Shown here piece after piece: positions 33,762-40,547 of a stretch of DNA of 48,743 bases. Origin of the DNA: Verrucomicrobiota bacterium (lineage in GTDB: Bacteria; Verrucomicrobiota; Verrucomicrobiia; Limisphaerales; JADLHS01). Position 1 is the first letter of the stretch. Every line of letters begins with the position of its first letter. The notes below the pieces were generated by a model, which made no database searches, was not told the DNA's origin, and worked only from the letters and a program-made list of their open reading frames with translations. The DNA is taken from positions 1 through 48,743 of the forward strand of contig JAKQDQ010000129.1 in the NCBI GenBank assembly GCA_029573725.1. Reading direction: 5' to 3'. The translations under genes and the position numbers were made by a program.

Positions 33762-33789
33762 AGGCGTTCCGGCCGCCGCCACGGAAGGC

Positions 33790-34872
33790 TCACGGCCAGG
33801 ACCACGCAAAGGGAAACCGTAACCGATAGAAGCGAACGGGCTGATCGGCCGGACAGCTTACGGTCTCGGTGGCGTTCGTTGCGGCCACGGTGACGCCGGG
33901 ACTCCAGTTCAACAGGTCGGCCGAAGCATCCACCCAACCACCCAGCCCGATCGGCAGGCTGCTGAGAGTCAACTGATGGTTCGAGCCGGACGTCTCCAGC
34001 GCCGTTATCCGCGCCGGCGACAGTAACTGCAATGTCACATCAGCCACCACGGCATGCGCCCGGGCCGAGGGATCCAGATAATCCCAAAAAAGGTAATTGG
34101 CGCCCGGCCCGGCCAGTGATTTGTCCAGCAACGCCGGGTCGCTCAACGCGTCCACGCTTTGCCCGTTGCTGAGCGCGTGGACCAGCCCGTAGTCCGCCGC
34201 CCGCGCCACCAGGTCCTCGAGCAGTTGAAAAATATCCGGCGCCACGATCCTCAAATCCGGCCACGCCTGTCGCGCGCGCTCCAGCAACGCCGCCAACTGT
34301 AGATTGAAATCCACAATGCGCTGCCGGATGAAAGTTTTGCTGGCCACCGCCAGACCGGCATAAAACGGCACCCGGGTCAAATCCACGGCATTGGGCATGA
34401 TGAGCGTGCGCGCGCCCTTTTGATACAGCACCTCCAGCGCCGCCCAGTGATTGGAGAGCGAAAGATTGATCGCATTGGTCCAGGTCGCCAGGTTGTTGGT
34501 GGTGTAGGGACCATACTGGGTGATGGCGTACACAAAATCCGCGTCTGCCACCCAGATGAGAAAAAGCGCGGTGGCGGCGTCGGCGGGGGGCGTGAAGTTC
34601 TGCAAATTGGTCACGAGATTCGGACTGTAGTGCCCGAAGAAAGACCAGTTCTTGTTCGCGTCGTAGGTGATGCCCAGACGCGTGCACAACACTTCGATCC
34701 AGACGCGCCCATTGCAAAAACGGTTCCCGTGGTAAAACGGACCGCCCGGTCCATTGGTCGTGGTGCAGACGCCATCCCCGAATGCGTAGAGCGACGTGAA
34801 TGCACCGCCGAACGCCGCCGGACCGGAGGCAAGCAGCCAGACACTTAGTCCCCACTGAACGAACCGGCTCAT
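33790..34872 (-). CDS. Secreted SGNH/GDSL-fold protein lacking catalytic residues
   Basis: This is a 360-residue protein with a signal peptide (MSRFVQWGLSVWLLASGPAA, FGG). The layout of GDSL lipases/esterases is plain: AFGDGVCTT at residues 30-38, FLIWVADADFVYAI for block III, and NYLFWDYLDPSARAH for block V. But each catalytic signature is altered: GDS becomes GDG (Gly34), the GxND Asn position reads ADAD, and the DxxH of block V reads DYLD. A C-terminal beta domain (WVDASADLLNWSPGVTVAAT, RFYRLRF) is a type often added to secreted Verrucomicrobia proteins. Carbohydrate or lipid binding without hydrolysis is inferred. Active homologues have about 300 residues without the tail. Confidence 0.7.
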   Translation of the reverse strand: MSRFVQWGLSVWLLASGPAAFGGAFTSLYAFGDGVCTTTNGPGGPFYHGNRFCNGRVWIEVLCTRLGITYDANKNWSFFGHYSPNLVTNLQNFTPPADAATALFLIWVADADFVYAITQYGPYTTNNLATWTNAINLSLSNHWAALEVLYQKGARTLIMPNAVDLTRVPFYAGLAVASKTFIRQRIVDFNLQLAALLERARQAWPDLRIVAPDIFQLLEDLVARAADYGLVHALSNGQSVDALSDPALLDKSLAGPGANYLFWDYLDPSARAHAVVADVTLQLLSPARITALETSGSNHQLTLSSLPIGLGGWVDASADLLNWSPGVTVAATNATETVSCPADQPVRFYRLRFPFAWSWP

Positions 34873-35002
34873 GCCGCCAAACTATCCGCCGACGGCATAA
34901 AGTAAAGCCGCGAAGCCGGACCGGACCGGACCGACGCGAAACAATCTTGCCCCCCACCGATGCCCCGTGTAATTACCGGACCAATTTGAGCGGTTTTCCG
35001 GA

Positions 35003-36274
35003 ATGAAATTCAAGCCCACGGCCAAGCTGTCTTGGACAGCCATCGGACTGCTCACGCCATGCTGGTTGTGCGCCAATGGCATGCGTTTGGTGAGCCAGGA
35101 TGGTTTCGCTGCCGCGCGGGGTGAAGCATTTGTCGCCACGGCCGACAACGCCTCCGCCGTTTACTACAATCCGGCGGGCCTCACCCAATCCGGCCCGCAC
35201 GATTTACGCCTCGGCATTTACGGATTGTACCTGGATCCCGCCTACGAACCGCCGCCGGGCGCGCCAAATTACGGCCGGACCTACCATTTGAAAAACAACG
35301 CGGCCGCAGCGCCGCAATTCTTCTACACGCACAACCTGGAATCCGCGCCGCTGAGCTGGGGCGTCGGGCTCTATGCCCCCTACGGGGCCAGCGTGAACTG
35401 GCCGGACGACACCGGTTTCCGCTCGGTCGGCACAAAAGCCAGACTGACTTATCTCCGCTTCAGCCCGGCGGCGGCGATCAAGCTGCCGTTGGGGTTGTCG
35501 CTCGGCGCCGGGTTGTTGCTCGACTATGCCGACCTTCAGCTCGAACAGGGTCTGCTGCGCACCGCGACCCCGTTTGCCAACAATTTTCGCTTCCGCGGCG
35601 ACGCCTTCAGCCTCGGCTGCAATGGGGGTGTGCTCTGGCGGGCGCACGAAAGCGTTTCCCTCGGCGTCACCTTCCGCAGCCCGACCCGCTTCACACTGGG
35701 CGGTCACACGCAGTTCGAACAGCAACCGATCATCCAGCCCACGCGGCTGGATGCCGAAGCCGGCTTCAAATTCCCGCTGACCGTGGCGTTCGGTATCTCG
35801 TTCCGCCCGACCCCGAAATGGAATCTGGAAGTCAACGCGGACTACACGGACTGGAGTTGTCTCGGAACAATTTTGCTCCGCCAAAAAACGCCGCCGCCTT
35901 TTCCCGTGCAGCAGAATATTCCGATTGCTCTGGAATGGCGGGGCAGTTGGAACTATTGCGTGGGCGCGACGCATTATCTGGCCGGAGGCTGGCGCGTCAG
36001 TGCCGGTTATCTGTTCAACGAGAGTTCCGTCCCGGACACGTATTACTCGCCGCTCGCCGCCGATCTCGACCGCCACTTTTTCAGTGTGGGCACGGGGCGC
36101 ACAGGACGCCGCCTCGATTTTGATCTGACCTACCAGCTGGGCTATGGACCGGAACACCGCGTCACCGGCAGCACGCCCTCGTCGCAACCCGGCCTGTTCA
36201 CCGGCCAAACCGCCGATGGCACTTACCAGTTCATCAGCCATGCCGTGCTGCTGACCCTGGGGGTGCATTTCTGA
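35003..36274 (+). CDS. FadL/OmpP1/TodX-type outer-membrane transport protein
   Basis: This is a 423-residue outer-membrane beta-barrel with a signal peptide (MKFKPTAKLSWTAIGLLTPC, WLCANGMRL). The diagnostic N-terminal hatch motif is present: GFAAARGEAFVATADNASAV followed by YYNPAGLTQ. Then come amphipathic strands such as LRLGIYGLYLDP, LSWGVGLYAPYG, LSLGAGLLLDYADLQ and WNLEVNADYTDWS, and the chain closes on a strand ending in an aromatic residue (VLLTLGVHF), as needed for barrel assembly. The family imports long-chain fatty acids and other hydrophobic compounds. It is divergent from the SGNH-like gene; the (CCGGA)3 tandem near 34,917-34,932 lies between them. Confidence 0.85.
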   Translation: MKFKPTAKLSWTAIGLLTPCWLCANGMRLVSQDGFAAARGEAFVATADNASAVYYNPAGLTQSGPHDLRLGIYGLYLDPAYEPPPGAPNYGRTYHLKNNAAAAPQFFYTHNLESAPLSWGVGLYAPYGASVNWPDDTGFRSVGTKARLTYLRFSPAAAIKLPLGLSLGAGLLLDYADLQLEQGLLRTATPFANNFRFRGDAFSLGCNGGVLWRAHESVSLGVTFRSPTRFTLGGHTQFEQQPIIQPTRLDAEAGFKFPLTVAFGISFRPTPKWNLEVNADYTDWSCLGTILLRQKTPPPFPVQQNIPIALEWRGSWNYCVGATHYLAGGWRVSAGYLFNESSVPDTYYSPLAADLDRHFFSVGTGRTGRRLDFDLTYQLGYGPEHRVTGSTPSSQPGLFTGQTADGTYQFISHAVLLTLGVHF

Positions 36275-36355
36275 GCGCGCCACGCGGCTTGCATACACGA
36301 TCGTTGGCGACTCCAGCCCCCCGGTGCCCGTTTCCGGTGCCGCCCACCCCCCCGC

Positions 36356-37087
36356 TTAATCAAACCAGGAATCGAACAGGGCACCCAAGGCAAGATGGAT
36401 GGCGTTTTCCCGCGCGCCGGGAGCAAAGGAGCCGTAACCCGTCGGCCGGTCACGCCCGACGGCGGCCATCCGGACCGCACTGGCTTCCCGCCGTTGTTGT
36501 TCGAGCGCCTCCATTTCCCTCTGGCGGGCCACGTCCAGCCCCCCCGCATTGATAAACCGCACGATGCGGTGTAACTCCTCCTTGTCGAACCACGTGCCAT
36601 GCGGTTTGCAGACGTCCACGATGACGTTCGAGCACTTGGCGAAGTTGACGCGGTGCATGAGCTGTTTGCAGGATGGGCAGGGCACATAACGCACCTGCTC
36701 GATTGACCGGGACGCCGCAGGGACGAGGTCGGCTGCGTTGCCAAGAATGGACGCCTGACGCTCGCGATCGGTGCAAATCTGGTGCAGCGCCACGGTATCC
36801 ACCCAGACGCCTTCGCACACGGAACACTCGCGCATCGTGCTTTTGCCCAGGGTGACCTCCCGCATGTTCACGCGGCATCGCGGACAATTGCAGATTTCAC
36901 TGGCGCGCCTTTCGACGCGCTGCACTTCCATGCCGCAATGCGAACAGAACTTCGCGCCGCGAAAGATCATCCCAAAGCAGGAGGGGCAGGCGACCGTGGC
37001 CAGGCGGGAGTTGCAATGTTCACAGCGCGTGGCTTCCGAGGAGGCGGCCGCGCCACAGTTGGGACAGTTCAACGATTGTGCTGCCAT
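36356..37087 (-). CDS. Multi-zinc-ribbon protein (zf-TFIIB type)
   Basis: This is a 243-residue cytosolic protein built around seven CxxC pairs: CPNC, CEHC, CPSC, CSHC, CPRC, CSVC and CPSC. The second part contains the zf-TFIIB-style sequence CPRCRVNMREVTLGKSTMRE then CSVCEGVWVDTVAL, and again CPSCKQLMHRVN with CKPHGTWFDKEELHRIVRFI. The first two pairs form a double zinc ribbon at the N terminus. The C-terminal third (VARQREMEALEQQRREASAV) is helical. The protein binds zinc; nucleic-acid or protein binding cannot be told apart. It is divergent from the SPFH gene at 37,219, and a second zinc-ribbon protein follows that gene, so the three probably form one functional group. Confidence 0.8.
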   Translation of the reverse strand: MAAQSLNCPNCGAAASSEATRCEHCNSRLATVACPSCFGMIFRGAKFCSHCGMEVQRVERRASEICNCPRCRVNMREVTLGKSTMRECSVCEGVWVDTVALHQICTDRERQASILGNAADLVPAASRSIEQVRYVPCPSCKQLMHRVNFAKCSNVIVDVCKPHGTWFDKEELHRIVRFINAGGLDVARQREMEALEQQRREASAVRMAAVGRDRPTGYGSFAPGARENAIHLALGALFDSWFD

Positions 37088-37218
37088 GCGCTAGACATTT
37101 CCCGGTCGAGCAACATTGCGCAAGTTCAGAGTCGCGTCAGGTGATTACACAATTCCCCGGAAATTATGCTTCACAGATTTCCGATTTGTCCGATGATACG
37201 CCCAACGAAAGGAAAACT

Positions 37219-38292
37219 ATGGGTCTGATGGATTATCTGAAAACACAGTTCCTGGAGATCATCCAGTGGCAGGACGATTCGCGCGACACGATCTCGTGGC
37301 GCTTCCCGGATGAGGACAAGGAAATCAAGCGCGGCGCGCAACTTATCGTGCGCGAATCGCAGACGGCGCAGTTCATTTACCTGGGCCAGTTTGGCGACAC
37401 CTTCGGCCCGGGCAAATACTCGCTCACCACCGACAACATCCCGATCCTCTCCACGCTCAAGGGCTGGAAGTACGGCTTCGAATCGCCGTTCAAGGCGGAC
37501 ATCTACTACGTCAACACGCGCCTGTTCACCGGCAACAAGTGGGGCACGGCCAATCCCATCATGCTGCGCGACCAGGATTTTGGCATCGTGCGCGCCCGCG
37601 CCTACGGCACGTTCGATTTCAAGGTCGTGGACGTGAAAACCTTCCTCAAGGAAGTCGCCGGAACAGACCATCAATTCCGACTGGATGAATTCGCGGATAC
37701 CATGCGCTCGCGCATTGTCAGTGTGTTCACCGATGCGCTCGCGTCGTCCAAGGTGCCGGTGCTGGATGTGGCCTCGCGATACTCCGAGCTGGGCGATGCG
37801 TTGTTGCCGGCCATCAATCCCGCCGTCACGAGCAAGTACGGCATCGAGATCGCCAGCTTCATTGTCGAGAACGTCTCCGTGCCGCCGGAAGTGGAACAGG
37901 CGATTGACAAGCGCAGCAGCATGCAGGCGATTGGCAATCTGAACGACTACGTGAAATTTCAGATGGCCGAGGCGATGGGCAAAGGCGGTGAAGGCGGCGG
38001 CATGGCCAATACTGCCGCGCAACTTGGCGCGGGCCTCGCCATGGGCCAGCAAATGATGGCCGCGATGGGCGCGCAACAAACCACGCCCGCCGCGGCGGGG
38101 GCCGTGCCGCCGGTGATTTCAAGTGCGGGTGGAATCCCCGAACTGCTCGGCACGAGTGAGGTGGCCAAGGTGCTTGGCGTGAGCGAAGCCGACGTGCTGG
38201 CGACGCTGGAGAAAGGCGATCTCAAAGGAAAGAAGATCGGCTCGACCTGGCGCGTGACGCGTACGGCGTTGGATGAGTTTCTGAAGTCCTGA
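37219..38292 (+). CDS. SPFH-domain (YdjI-like) protein with C-terminal excisionase-type HTH
   Basis: The protein has 357 residues from the ATG at 37219, chosen because of a good ribosome binding site (AAAGGA, 6 nt upstream); the frame is open further upstream but without signal. The SPFH/band-7 domain follows MGLMDYLKTQFLEIIQWQDD, with VRESQTAQFIYLGQFGDTFG, RDQDFGIVRARAYGTFDFKV and the helical VPPEVEQAIDKRSSMQAIGN. This is the virion-core/YdjI-like subgroup, which is not membrane-anchored by a visible helix. A Gly/Ala/Met-rich linker leads to a MerR/excisionase-type helix-turn-helix: LLGTSEVAKVLGVSEADVLA, TLEKGDLKGKKIGSTWRVTR. In related operons such proteins occur with zinc-ribbon proteins and a PspA homologue; here a zinc-ribbon gene lies on each side. 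Confidence 0.82.
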   Translation: MGLMDYLKTQFLEIIQWQDDSRDTISWRFPDEDKEIKRGAQLIVRESQTAQFIYLGQFGDTFGPGKYSLTTDNIPILSTLKGWKYGFESPFKADIYYVNTRLFTGNKWGTANPIMLRDQDFGIVRARAYGTFDFKVVDVKTFLKEVAGTDHQFRLDEFADTMRSRIVSVFTDALASSKVPVLDVASRYSELGDALLPAINPAVTSKYGIEIASFIVENVSVPPEVEQAIDKRSSMQAIGNLNDYVKFQMAEAMGKGGEGGGMANTAAQLGAGLAMGQQMMAAMGAQQTTPAAAGAVPPVISSAGGIPELLGTSEVAKVLGVSEADVLATLEKGDLKGKKIGSTWRVTRTALDEFLKS

Positions 38293-38299
38293 AATCGAA

Positions 38300-38377
38300 G
38301 GCAGGGGAATGAACGGCAGCGGAATGATTTCCAAGGAAATTTCTTAAATTCATTCCCCTGCCGAACATTCCTCTGCC
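38300..38377. repeat. Left palindromic boundary of the GxxExxY cassette
   Basis: Two direct boxes, GGCAGGGGAATGAA (38300-38313) and GGCAGCGGAATGAT (38315-38328), are followed by two inverted boxes, TTCATTCCCCTGCC (38349-38362) and CATTCCTCTGCC (38366-38377). The outer boxes pair perfectly over 14 bp. It begins 8 nt after the SPFH stop and ends 9 nt before the ATG of the next gene. Confidence 0.85.
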
Positions 38378-38386
38378 TTTTTCCTC

Positions 38387-39199
38387 ATGCCGATTCACTG
38401 CCCAGTCCAGATCAAGCCCTTGGATGGCGCCGCTTTCGAGGGATTGGATTACCGCATAATGGGGCACGCCTACGCCAGCCAGAACGAACTGGGTCGGCTT
38501 TGCAACGAGTCCGCTTATCAAGCGGATCTCAAGGCACGACTGGTGAGTGACGGATTCTGCTCGGTTTGGACCGAAGTCCCCTTAACAGTTACACATCGAG
38601 AATTTTCCAAGCGGTATTATCTGGATTTGGTGGCTGATGACGCAGTTTACGAATTGAAAACCGATGCCGCCTTGGGCAGTGAACATGAAGCCCAGTTGCT
38701 CAATTACCTGTTTCTACTCGGAATCCCGCGCGGCAAACTGCTCAACCTTCGCCCCGCCAAAGTTCAAGGCAAAATCCTGGCCACCAGCCTGACGCCGGAA
38801 GCGCGTCGCAGCTTTACCAACATCGCCGGGCGTTGGCAGGATTTGACGCCCGCCTGTGTCATCCTGCGGAAAACTCTGTGTGACCTGCTGCAGGATTGGG
38901 GGGCATTCCTTGCGGTCGAATTGTATCAAGAAGCGTTGATTCACTTTATGGGAGGTGCTGCCAAAATTGAGCAGCACGTCAATCTCAGCCGTAGCGGGAT
39001 TGATTTGGGCGGGCAGCGGATGATGGTTCACTCGCCCGGAACCGCCTTTCGACTCACGGCAGTCACCGAGGGCCAGCAGCATGTGGAATCCCATTTGCGC
39101 AGGCTGCTCGCGCTCACCAGCCTAAAGGCGATCCAGTGGATCAACTTGAACCACGCGAAAATCGAGTTTGTCACCATTCAGTTAAAGGCACGGGAATGA
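38387..39199 (+). CDS. GxxExxY protein, PD-(D/E)xK nuclease superfamily-like
   Basis: This is a 270-residue protein. The name-giving region is IMGHAYASQNELGRLCNESA followed by YQADLKARL (Gly-x-x-x-Asn-Glu-Ser-x-Tyr, one residue longer than usual). The nuclease-like core has TVTHREFSKRYYLDLVADDA and VYELKTDAALGSEHEAQLLN, where Asp of YYLDLV and Glu-x-Lys of YELK match the PD-(D/E)xK pattern, then YLFLLGIPRGKLLNLRPAKV. The extra 130 residues at the C terminus are longer than in typical GxxExxY proteins of about 120-140 residues and have no motif I recognise. It sits between SPFH and zinc-ribbon genes, and its stop lies inside the right palindrome. Confidence 0.75.
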   Translation: MPIHCPVQIKPLDGAAFEGLDYRIMGHAYASQNELGRLCNESAYQADLKARLVSDGFCSVWTEVPLTVTHREFSKRYYLDLVADDAVYELKTDAALGSEHEAQLLNYLFLLGIPRGKLLNLRPAKVQGKILATSLTPEARRSFTNIAGRWQDLTPACVILRKTLCDLLQDWGAFLAVELYQEALIHFMGGAAKIEQHVNLSRSGIDLGGQRMMVHSPGTAFRLTAVTEGQQHVESHLRRLLALTSLKAIQWINLNHAKIEFVTIQLKARE

Positions 39200-39260
39200 A
39201 CGGCAAAGGAATAATCCCAAGAAGTCTTTCCTCGATTCCCCTGCCGCTCATTCCCCTGCC
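39187..39260. repeat. Right palindromic boundary of the GxxExxY cassette
   Basis: The same four-box design as on the left: GGCACGGGAATGAA (39187-39200), GGCAAAGGAATAAT (39202-39215), then GATTCCCCTGCC (39234-39245) and TCATTCCCCTGCC (39248-39260). Box 1 against the last box has one mismatch. The GxxExxY stop codon (39197-39199) is part of the first box, and the next gene starts 9 nt after the last box, exactly as on the left. Confidence 0.85.
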
Positions 39261-39269
39261 TTGATTCCC

Positions 39270-40376
39270 ATGTCTGAAGCAACAGCCCAAAAGAAATTCT
39301 CCTGCCCGGCGTGCGGGGCGGCGGCGGAATGGAATCCCGCCAAACAGGCGCTCATCTGCCCGTTCTGCGGCACGACGTCGCCGGCGCAGGTGGAACTGAA
39401 CGCCGCGGGCGAGCAGGCCATCAAGGAGCACGACCTGGTCGCGGCTATTCGGAACATTCCCGATGACAAGCGCGGCTGGCAGGCGAAGAAAACGTCCGTC
39501 AAATGCCAGAGTTGCCAGGCGATCTCGGTGTTCGATCCCGAGCGCGTCGGGCAACGCTGCAATTTCTGCGGCTCGGCGGCGCTGGTGACGTACGAGGAAA
39601 TCAAGGAGGCGTTCAGCCCGGAGAGCTTGCTGCCGTTCAAAATCAGCGAGACCCAGGTGCGGGAGAACATTCGCCGGTGGTACGGCAGCCGGTGGTTCGC
39701 GCCGAGCAAACTCAAGCGCGCGGCGCTGACGGACACGGTGAAGGGCCTTTACATCCCGTACTGGACGTTCGACGCGCAGGTCCACGCGGACTGGACGGCC
39801 GAGGCGGGTTATTACTACTACGAGACGGAAACGTATCGTGACGCGAATGGCCGGACCCAGACGCGACAGGTGCAAAAGGTGCGCTGGCAATGGTGTTCGG
39901 GTTCGCTCGATCATTTTTTTGACGACGAACTGGTGTCGGCATCGCGGGGGGTGCAGCCGGATTTGCTGGGCAGGGTCGAGCCGTTTCCCACCAGGGAACT
40001 CACCCCCTACAATGCGGGATTTGTGTCGGGCTGGGTGGTGGAACGTTATCAAATTGACCTGGTGAGCGCGGCGCGACACGCGCGCGAGGTCATGGAAGGC
40101 AAGGTGTATTCCCTCTGCGCCTCGCAGGTGCCGGGGGACACGCATCGCAACCTGAATGTGAACTCCGACTATTCGCGGCAGACGTTCAAGCACATCCTCG
40201 TGCCGGTGTGGCTGCTGGCCTACAACTACGGGGCGCGGGCATTTCAAGTGGTGATCAACGGCTACACCGGCGCCATTGCCGGGCGATATCCCAAGAGCTG
40301 GGTGAAAATTTTCTTCGCCGTGCTCGCGGGCCTGTTGCTGTTGGGTGTTATCGCCCTGATCGCCTCCCGGCCGTAG
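39270..40376 (+). CDS. TFIIB-type zinc-ribbon membrane protein (YdjG-like)
   Basis: The protein has 368 residues from the ATG at 39270. Two zinc ribbons open the protein: CPACGAAAEW with CPFCGTTSP (residues about 11-35), and CQSCQAISVFDPERVGQRCN with FCGS (about 73-95). The middle reads SPESLLPFKISETQVRENIR, RWYGSRWFAPSKLKRAALTD and GLYIPYWTFDAQVHADWTAE, which is the pattern of YdjG-like proteins associated with SPFH genes. One C-terminal transmembrane helix (IFFAVLAGLLLLGVIALIAS) anchors it with the bulk in the cytosol. Together with the SPFH protein it may form an envelope-stress or membrane-domain complex (inference). The interrupted order suggests the two were once adjacent. Confidence 0.78.
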   Translation: MSEATAQKKFSCPACGAAAEWNPAKQALICPFCGTTSPAQVELNAAGEQAIKEHDLVAAIRNIPDDKRGWQAKKTSVKCQSCQAISVFDPERVGQRCNFCGSAALVTYEEIKEAFSPESLLPFKISETQVRENIRRWYGSRWFAPSKLKRAALTDTVKGLYIPYWTFDAQVHADWTAEAGYYYYETETYRDANGRTQTRQVQKVRWQWCSGSLDHFFDDELVSASRGVQPDLLGRVEPFPTRELTPYNAGFVSGWVVERYQIDLVSAARHAREVMEGKVYSLCASQVPGDTHRNLNVNSDYSRQTFKHILVPVWLLAYNYGARAFQVVINGYTGAIAGRYPKSWVKIFFAVLAGLLLLGVIALIASRP

Positions 40377-40479
40377 GCACTTTCAATTTGACTGGTTTTC
40401 GGCGCAGCCATCAAAGCGCGCAACATGAGAGAAAAGGGAGGTGGCCGGGTCAACGCCCGCGTCCGGCCCGGCATGCAGC

Positions 40480-40504
40480 GGAGCCGGAAAAACCGGCGGG
40501 CTCC
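40480..40504 (-). terminator. Possible terminator after ileS
   Basis: GGAGCC and GGCTCC at the ends of 40480-40504 pair, with inner GG/CC and a bulge, around an AAAAA loop. It lies about 45 nt after the ileS stop on the minus strand. There is no U-tract, so support is modest. Confidence 0.3.
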
Positions 40505-40547
40505 ATTGCCGGCCTCCTTCCCCAACCGCACCGGCGGGAAACGGGCG

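Noticed and set aside
37078..37218. Upstream extension of the SPFH gene
   Set aside because: AAAGGA directly before the ATG at 37219 and the SPFH-typical MGLMDYLK start favour the shorter protein.
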